Source: Amorphochlora amoebiformis
Lineage: Eukaryota > Cercozoa > Chlorarachniophyceae
DNA: 64,000 nt
NCBI GenBank assembly: GCA_054601695.1
Contig: BAAHQB010000037.1
Location: 372,001-436,000, forward strand
Reading direction: 5' to 3'
Of this stretch, positions 16,524-64,000 are shown piece by piece. Under the pieces are notes generated by a model, which was not told the origin of the DNA, made no database searches, and saw only the letters and a list, made by a program, of their open reading frames with translations. Each line of letters starts with the position of its first letter. The stretch's first letter is position 1. The position numbers and the translations under genes are program-made.

Positions 16524-17451
16524 ATGGCTAAGGGTAAGGTTCGTAAGCATACTGCGAAGGAAATTAAGGCGAAGATTGATGCGCACAAGAATAAAGGTAG
16601 GATTTGAATACCCCCGTCGGCTTCTACACTAGTTGACCTCTTCTTACATACGCGGACCCCAGGTGGCGGCAAGAAGGGTCTTTCAGCAAGAAAGCCAAAA
16701 TGTAAACTGGTATGTCAGTGTATAATACTCGGGAGGGAATCGGGCTCACCTTAGCACGAACCCTTTAACCTGTATTTTCCGCGCAGATGTGCAAAGTGTG
16801 CATGTCTGAGAGCCCAAGCGTCACCACTCTGAAGGTAAAAATAAACTTTGTAGTAATAATCCTAAATCTCGGCTTTCAGGATCACTATGTGAACAAGCAC
16901 CCCAAGGTCCCTTTTCGACCCAGTGATTACGGAATCGCGGAAGACGAGAAAAAGGTGGATATTAAAAACCCTTGTGAAAATACTAATTCCATACGACTAC
17001 ATATACAGAAGCCCGCTGTAAAACCTTGCGAAAATACTAATTCCACACGACTACATATAAGAAGCCCGCCGTAAAGCCCAAGCCCAAGGAGAAGAAGGAG
17101 GTTCCCAAAAAGTACCCGCCTAACCACAAGATCAAGGCCGCGCTCATCAAACTGTACACGGAAAAGGTTCGAGATTGAACTGGCTTTGACCTCGCGAACC
17201 TCAGCTCATTTGTACAAATAAACTTCCCCAGTCACCAGACAAGCTCGGAAACGTGGGTAAGATTATGGAGAAGTACGACGGAAAATGGGCAAAGCTCGAA
17301 GAGGTGTGGCCCACACCATATATACACACACTTTATACATATTATACATGATATATATATATATATACATACATATATATATATACATATATTGTAAATA
17401 TATATATGTTATATATATATATATATATACATATTTATCATGTATATACAT

Positions 17452-17483
<32 letters not shown>

Positions 17484-17878
17484 TATATATATATATATAT
17501 GTATATGTAGATATATTACATGTATATACATATATATATATATATATATACATAATATATAATAGATATATATATAGATATAGACATATTACATTTTTTT
17601 ATTAACCAATATATATATATATATATAATATATATATATACATATATATATGTGTGTGTGTGTATATACATGCATTATATATACACACATATACACACAA
17701 ACACACATATATATATATTATATACATATATGTATATATATATATATTATATATATATATATATATAATATATCTATATATATAGATATATATACATGGA
17801 TGTAAATATGTGTATATATTTATAAATATATCTACATATATGTATCTATACACACATATAAATGTAATACCTATGAAC

Positions 17879-17930
<52 letters not shown>

Positions 17931-18124
17931 ATATATTTAGGTATGTAGATACATACATGTATATATATGTAACATATTTCTATATATTTTATTACGTGGT
18001 ATATTTTTGGGAAGTATATATACATACCTTTTGATATATATATTTTTGGATAATTTGCAAATGTATATATAATTGTATTCAATAATTTAAGTGTATAACA
18101 TATGTCTATGTAGTTTTCATATTA

Positions 18125-18176
<52 letters not shown>

Positions 18177-18310
18177 ATTATATATATATATATATATATA
18201 TTCATATTTATGTAACATATATATTTTATATAGATATAGATATAGATATAATATACGTATATATGTATATATATATATATATATATACATATATTATTTG
18301 TATATCCATA

Positions 18311-18349
<39 letters not shown>

Positions 18350-18429
18350 ATATATATTATTTGTATATCCATATATATAAGTATGTATATGCATAGATAT
18401 ACATATATACAATGTATATATACACACAC

Positions 18430-18465
<36 letters not shown>

Positions 18466-18965
18466 TTCCCCATACTTACGAATTATGAGTATTATAATGT
18501 ACATGTATAAACATGTCTAAGTGTATATATTGTATAATATTCACATATGCATATAATATATATATATATATGATTAAATGTTAATATTTTCCCAAATATA
18601 TGAATATATCATAGAATATATTATAAATGTAATATATGTATACATACATCCATACATGTAGTTTAGGAATATGTAAAACATATATATATATATACATATA
18701 TACACATATATATATATATACATATACTTATATGCATATATATGTATATATTTATATATATATATATATATATATGTATGAATACATATATATATATATA
18801 TATATTTAGACTTACGTTGACATAATTTAGGTATTTATTTGTGAACATTTTAATTAAAATTATTTAAATCATAACGTCGAAAGCATTCACCACCAACTTA
18901 AATCCTTAATTTAGGGCTTGAGCAAGAAATTCGGCGCTATCGATCTCAACGCGCTGTGTAAATGA
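16524..18965 (+). CDS. Gene 4: C2H2 zinc-finger protein of the plant At2g23090/SERF-like type with C-terminal protist motif
   Basis: Exons 16524-16596, 16663-16709, 16787-16834, 16880-16954, 17062-17166, 17232-17303, 18915-18965; 471 nt, 156 aa. The N-terminus ([19 protein letters not shown]) is basic like SERF/4F5 proteins. A single zinc finger CKVC-x12-H-x4-H spans residues about 42-63, followed by the KHPKVPF stretch typical of the At2g23090 family. A Lys/Pro linker leads to a C-terminal helical motif ([30 protein letters not shown]). I know this as the 'FYxxYxPxKxxxVxxxLxxYxG..KYG' pattern of many protist proteins. The last intron (1611 bp) is almost pure TA repeat; all others are 66-107 bp. 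The intron before exon 5 has a duplicated 3' end. Exact role unknown; a nucleic-acid or ribosome-associated function is plausible. Confidence 0.8.
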
Positions 18966-19046
18966 CGCCTTCGGGTCGGACAGAGTCTAGAGAAATGACG
19001 CCTTCGAGTCAGGACAGAGTGTAGACAATTTTTGGGAAACGATCTA

Positions 19047-19096
<50 letters not shown>

Positions 19097-19542
19097 AGTG
19101 CTCAATCCAATATGCTTTCTCTGAGGTCCTAGTGTCAGATAAGTCTTGCGGCGGCCCTGACAATAATATTAAAGTTCCAGTGAACACCGCCATGCAAACG
19201 TCCCATTATATCTAAATCTGTGGTGGCTTGCTGTCACTCAATATCTGTGTATGTACCTTGTACTAGACACTACTGTATAGGCTAGACTAGTGCTATATCG
19301 AGTATATTTAGTATGTGATGACAACTAAGTATACACTATATACTACTAAGTACTATGGTATACATCCTCTAGATACAATATATACTAGATGTATATACTC
19401 TAGATACTATTTAAATTAATGCATATCATATACGATAACAGGCGATACCTAGCCATGCACGCTAAATTTAATAAGGAAAAACCATTGTAACGGTAATCAA
19501 TTCGATTCTCAAGATTTCTCGAGCTCAATGATACGTGCAATT
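18966..19542. other. Convergent intergenic region between genes 4 and 5
   Basis: Begins with a tandem copy of the gene 4 stop-codon region, then a TA array (19050-19094), mixed sequence, and a TACT/CTAG-rich low-complexity stretch (19255-19410). The same kind of CTAG/TACT stretch occurs at 1085-1400 in the last intron of gene 2. No gene seen. Confidence 0.7.
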
Positions 19543-56685
<37,143 letters not shown>

Positions 56686-56946
56686 GTCACCGGCACAAAT
56701 AAAAAAAGTGAATTCCCGTCAGGTAAGCCCGCAAATTCGAGGAAATTTCGCACACTTCAAAGAAAATCAAACCTGTAGAAGGTGCAACCGCGACATTCCC
56801 GCCCTAAATCGCATCATGGTCTTGGAATGGCGTTCGCAACGTTTAGGAAATGCACGCGGTCGCCCTCCAGCCGCGAAATTAAGGAAATATAGCAGTCCGG
56901 ACAGATTCTTAGAGGTCAATTGGGGGGGTTTCCGGAACCCAAGAGG
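56686..56946. promoter_or_regulatory. Bidirectional promoter region between genes 5 and 6
   Basis: The 261 bp between divergent start codons is GC-rich and free of TA repeats, like the gene 3/4 gap. Open frames here on both strands are not supported by splice sites. Confidence 0.5.
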
Positions 56947-57791
56947 ATGGCCAACCCCAAGGCGCACAGCGTGCTTTACCGCGCGCTGTTTGCTCTCGTC
57001 CTTGGGGCTCTGACGCTTTATAATCGTGGTCATCCGTATAAATGGGTAGGAGGCACTGGACGAGTTACGTTTCGCTCCGGTTTCCCTCGATTTACCCCCT
57101 CCAACCAGCCGCGAGGCCGACCCCGCCCCAGTCCGCGCCCCTACCGTCGACCCTGCTCCGATACACAGGGCCCCAGCGACCCTTCTAGCCCTGGAAATAA
57201 TGCAACCGATGGGCCCCCCTCGAATAAGGGCCAGGAGGGTGGAGCTGGGAAGGGCGACGGCGATATCGGAGACCGGTGGTCCGACGTCATGGTCAAGGTA
57301 GGGGGGGGGTATGTTGGGTGAGCGAGAGCGGGAAAGAGAGAGACGAATGTATCGAGGTTTACGATGGAAGTATAAGATTATGGTTTTTCAGGCTCGCGAC
57401 GCGACGGAGTTTGCGCGGTCATTTGGAATGGACCTCGTCACGGACCCCGGGGGACGAGTTGTCCTAGGTGAAACAGCCGAGGAAAAACTCTAGTTGGAGA
57501 AACTACAACCGCACATTTTCATCTGTTTAGTTCATCCTGGTTATATATCTTTTCAGGTCTCATGCTCATTTGTGGTTATCTCTACATCCCTGGGGTGGTG
57601 CCGGGTACTTTAAGAAGCGAGCAACAAGAAAAACGATCACAAAATCCTTTTCCACAAAAAAATGGTTTGCACTAACCTTTGTATACTCTGTTGCTTCTTT
57701 TATAGACACGGGAGGATCGGGAGGGGGCAGCGTGTTTGCGGGGGGGGCCTCGCGGGGCCAGGGGGGTACTCCTGGGCCTCTAGGTATCTAG
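56947..57791 (+). CDS. Gene 6: small two-TM glycine-rich protein, five exons
   Basis: Exons 56947-57045, 57109-57297, 57392-57467, 57557-57604, 57706-57791; 498 nt, 165 aa. The start [20 protein letters not shown] gives a first membrane helix at about residues 9-24. A Pro/Arg/Gly/Asn-rich polar region follows ([31 protein letters not shown]), then a segment [21 protein letters not shown] second hydrophobic helix [14 protein letters not shown] comes next, and a Gly/Ser tail ([19 protein letters not shown]). The layout recalls small ER membrane proteins such as SelK, but no family match is clear. The first intron (63 nt) is in frame and open, so retention would add 21 residues. If intron 3 is retained the protein ends ETAEEKL. 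A donor-like GTATCT at 57784 could also extend it to an open segment near 59.06 kb. Codon GC is high, unlike the flanking TA sequence. Confidence 0.7.
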
Positions 57792-60102
<2,311 letters not shown>

Positions 60103-60390
60103 ATGGAATCAAAAGGCATGTCCGAAAGGGTGTTAGCCGCATGGTTTGGGGTGCCAACCATGCATGACCAAACACTTTTATCTAACCCCGCCTACATCGT
60201 CGAGTGGAAGTTACGATTTAAGAGGTTTTCCCCTTGTCTTTTGTACTCATATGAAACTTATATATGTATGTATGTATATGTATATATATAAATATTTGTA
60301 TATATGTGTATATGTATATATGTGTGTGTATATATATATGTATACATAATATATATATATATATATTATGTGTATTGCGCATGTATATTT

Positions 60391-60421
<31 letters not shown>

Positions 60422-60479
60422 CATATATATGCATATATGAATGTACGAATAATATATATGTCTTTTCGATTTACACACG

Positions 60480-60519
<40 letters not shown>

Positions 60520-60637
60520 ACATACATATGTATATATATGTATATATGTGTATATATACATGCTATATTATATTATATATATATATATATACATATAATA
60601 TATATATATATATATATGTATATTTGGATATATGCAC

Positions 60638-60699
<62 letters not shown>

Positions 60700-60906
60700 G
60701 TAGGTATATAAATATATATATATATATACATATTACATATATATATATATATATAGATATTTGTATATATGTACGTATAATAAATATACATATGAAATTA
60801 CATATATATATATAATCCAGACTGTTGAATAACCCAAACGCTACCCAAGCGCTCTTGAAGGCTATGTACGAATACAAACTTGTCGTCGATAGGGTAATAC
60901 TGTTAC

Positions 60907-60937
<31 letters not shown>

Positions 60938-61122
60938 TATGTGTATATGTATGTATGTATGTATATATATATATATATAATATATTGTACGAGTACAAAC
61001 TGGTCATCGGTATGGTAATTAATACTAGTATATATATATATATATGTAATATATATATATATTATGTATATGTACATATACATATATATATATATATATA
61101 TATATTTCTACATATGTATATG

Positions 61123-61169
<47 letters not shown>

Positions 61170-61225
61170 ATTATTGTCGGAGTACAAACTTCTCGTCGAC
61201 AGGGTAACATGTCTACATACTGTTT

Positions 61226-61323
<98 letters not shown>

Positions 61324-61448
61324 GACATATTTATTTGTTTGCACATACATGCCCATTTATATTTAATAGAAATATTTAAAGGCAATGAAGGCGAGCCTCA
61401 AGGGGCGGGATATACATATATTTACTTACAACATAAATATACATATAC

Positions 61449-61490
<42 letters not shown>

Positions 61491-62609
61491 TATATATGTG
61501 TATCCTTAAATATATACAGGCAACGAAGGGAAGCCTTAAGGGGCCTGAGTGGGAGTCAAAGGTCTTCAATATGTATATATCAATGATATTTGCATATAGA
61601 TATATATATATATAATATATATATATATAATATAATAATATATATATATATATATGTATTTATATATAAATATATATATATATATTAATATATATATATA
61701 TATAATATTATCTAATTTTTACTACTCTTTTTTACTGTTATTATCTTTATTTAGTGGTATTATTCGTATTATTATTCATTATAACCATTATTATTATCAT
61801 TATTATCATTATTGTTATTTGTTATCATTCGTCTTATCATTATGATTAGTGCTATTGATACACATATAAATATATCTAAATTTGTAGGATGGATATCTAG
61901 CCCAGCTACTTCTCATCGACCAGTTTGCAAGGGTTATATATGCATATATACATACATAAAAATCATATATATATATATATATACATATATGTAGTAAACA
62001 TAAAAAAACAATAGTTGTTATTGGTTATATTAGTACTATTTGTTATTATTACTATTGTTCTTGTTATGATTAAAAAAAAAAGAAATTATCATTATTATTA
62101 TATATGTATATCTACGTGTGTATATATGTGTGCAAACACACATTATAAGTGTATATAGTTACAGTTACACTATTCTATACTACACATGTATACGTCCTAC
62201 ACATGCGTCTAATGTACACATATGAAATACTTACACACATGTAAAACGCAAACTGACAATGTTTTCAGGGATGCGGATATATGCCTTTGGCGAACCAGAA
62301 GGTAACTTGTTACGGTTGATGGGGATGTTGAGTTTAAGAGTCAGGTTAGTATTAGGCTGCTTAGGCTAGGTTCAGGTTATTGACTTCCTCTTCGTGTCTA
62401 GAGTATGTGCATGTCTTTGTGTAGTTGTATGTATGAATGTAAATATATATAGAGGTATGTATATATTATATACACATACACATATATATATTGTATATAT
62501 ATTGGGTTGAATCATGGAGATTAGGGCTCAGGTCTTTGAATATGTATTTTTGTATATCCTTTTGTATTGTGAATATATATGCATATATATACATATATAT
62601 ATATATATG

Positions 62610-62653
<44 letters not shown>

Positions 62654-62702
62654 TAGAGGGCCGAGAGGCTGGCACTAGCGATTCTCAACTCCAATGCAAA
62701 GT

Positions 62703-62742
<40 letters not shown>

Positions 62743-62799
62743 ATATATATATATATATTATATGTACATTATATATTATATATGTGCATATATATTATA

Positions 62800-62830
<31 letters not shown>

Positions 62831-63478
62831 TACATCTATATACAAGTACAATATATTATATATTTACAAGTATAACTATGCTTAAATATGTATGTACATA
62901 CTTATGATAAATATATACGTACATAATATATATATATATATATATTGTCCTATGTACCTTGGAACGTTTATGTATTATATACGTCATACAATACATCTAT
63001 ATGTATATAATTTACATATATTGTATCTACTTCGTTTTACACATACGTAATACACATATATGCATATATTTACACAGTTTGGGTTACCTGGATGCCCATG
63101 CGGTGTTTATGCCGCTCCTACGCTCAGAAGATTCTGAATTACAAAGGTTACCCTTACCCCATCAAAATCTTCTCCTCTCTTTCTCCCTCTGAAATAAATC
63201 TTTCTCTTAAATCTCTCGAGTTCTCTGGAATCTCTCGAAATCTCTCAATCTCTTTCTCTTCTCGTCGTCGCTTTTTCTCCCTTCTTTCTCTTTCTCCCCC
63301 TCACAAGCTCTCGAGTTCTCTCTCATTCTCTCTCTCTTGTCTATGTTTCTCTTTAGTATATATATATATATAGATATATATAGATATACATATATATATA
63401 TATATATATATGTATGTATATACATACATTAATTTATATATAATGTGCGTATATATGTAAATATTTAGGTTATATGTG

Positions 63479-63509
<31 letters not shown>

Positions 63510-63703
63510 GTGGATTCTGATATTATATTATACTGTATATAGACATATACTATACTAAAGATGTATCAGAATATATGAATTTACGAGTAAACATATGCAT
63601 GCCAAGGTTATATATATATATAAATATATACATATATATATATATATATGTATGCATCCAGAAAAGCAGCAAATGCCCTGGACAAGCTATCTCACAACCT
63701 CAG
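60103..63703 (+). CDS. Gene 7: DUF924-family protein, eight exons seen, 3' end outside window
   Basis: Exons 60103-60224, 60821-60893, 61520-61561, 61888-61932, 62269-62301, 62657-62700, 63078-63146, 63662-63703; all in phase, last one open. [11 protein letters not shown] matches the DUF924 opening (..VLDFWFG). [15 protein letters not shown] matches its best-known block (..LALILLLDQFPRN). [17 protein letters not shown] matches the LFLYLPFEHSE..Q block. DUF924 proteins are soluble, all-helical and of unknown function, distantly TPR-like. The initiator Met at 60103 follows directly on a TA array with no acceptor, so it is taken as exon 1. Exon 5 is the least certain: other frames of the same island also look plausible, and the Asn-Arg-Gly expected after DQF.R was not found. 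Introns are TA-rich, and the intron 60894-61519 holds decayed copies of both flanking exon ends. Confidence 0.7.
61735..62100. repeat. Degenerate ATT/TTA trinucleotide-rich sequence
   Basis: TTATTA/CATTATTATC-type sequence at about 61735-61835 and again at 62010-62105, flanking gene 7 exon 4. It is one of the few AT-rich stretches here that is not TA dinucleotide. Confidence 0.75.
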
Positions 63704-63940
63704 GTGAAATATATATATTACAGTACATTATGTAAAAATCATGTATACATAATTGTTGTATGAATATATAACGTATTTGTATAGACATACACATTACATA
63801 CTAAGACAGAGTAGATAAAAAACAAAAGAGAAGAGGGAGAAACCAGAGAGAAAAGAGAGGAATGTGACAACTAGCTCATTGTAACACGGTTACACCAAGC
63901 CTATTGTAACACGGTTACATCAGAGACACGCAGAGAGCGC

Positions 63941-63977
<37 letters not shown>

Positions 63978-64000
63978 AAGAGGGAGAGGAGAGAATGAAG
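63704..64000. other. Window end: intron or 3' end of gene 7
   Basis: Starts at the donor GTGAAA after the last gene 7 exon seen, then TA-rich sequence, a repeated AACACGGTTACA segment (63881 and 63908) and a GA tract running out of the window. No further exon recognised. Confidence 0.6.

Overview
The window is nuclear DNA from a eukaryote, most likely a protist or microalga. Spliceosomal GT-AG introns interrupt every gene I could rebuild, several introns have TACTAAT-like branch points, and telomere-type CCCTAA/TTAGGG repeats lie inside the sequence. I cannot name the species. One protein begins with a signal peptide followed by Phe (SSMLA/FNF), which resembles the plastid targeting of algae with red-derived plastids, and another carries a C-terminal motif I associate with protist proteins. 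Both are weak clues.

Most of the sequence is (TA)n, with TGTA and CA variants. Nearly all long ORFs here are Tyr-Ile read-through of (TA)n and are not genes. Real coding sequence sits in short GC-richer islands of 9 to 213 nt. I rebuilt genes by finding islands flanked by AG and GT, translating them, and requiring splice phase to match from one exon to the next. This gives seven gene models. All are hand predictions and no transcript was available.

Layout: gene 1 (+, 12-956), small acidic secreted or plastid-type protein; gene 2 (-, 12241-993), unknown protein, 3' and 5' halves given separately; gene 3 (-, 16269-13163), small charged protein; gene 4 (+, 16524-18965), zinc-finger protein; gene 5 (-, 56685-19543), DExH-box RNA helicase with two dsRNA-binding domains, 55 exons over 37 kb; gene 6 (+, 56947-57791), small two-TM Gly-rich protein; gene 7 (+, 60103 to beyond 63703), DUF924-family protein. 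Genes 3/4 and 5/6 are head-to-head pairs with about 255-260 bp between start codons. Genes 1/2 and 4/5 converge, with only 36 bp between the stop codons of 1 and 2.

Besides TA arrays, the introns hold degenerate TTAGGG-type patches, CT/GA tracts, a hairpin-forming GGCGCC satellite (30.5-31.8 kb), a possible retroelement scrap (36.2-37.3 kb) and many local tandem duplications. Several of these duplications copied splice sites. No tRNA, rRNA, CRISPR or bacterial-type feature was seen.
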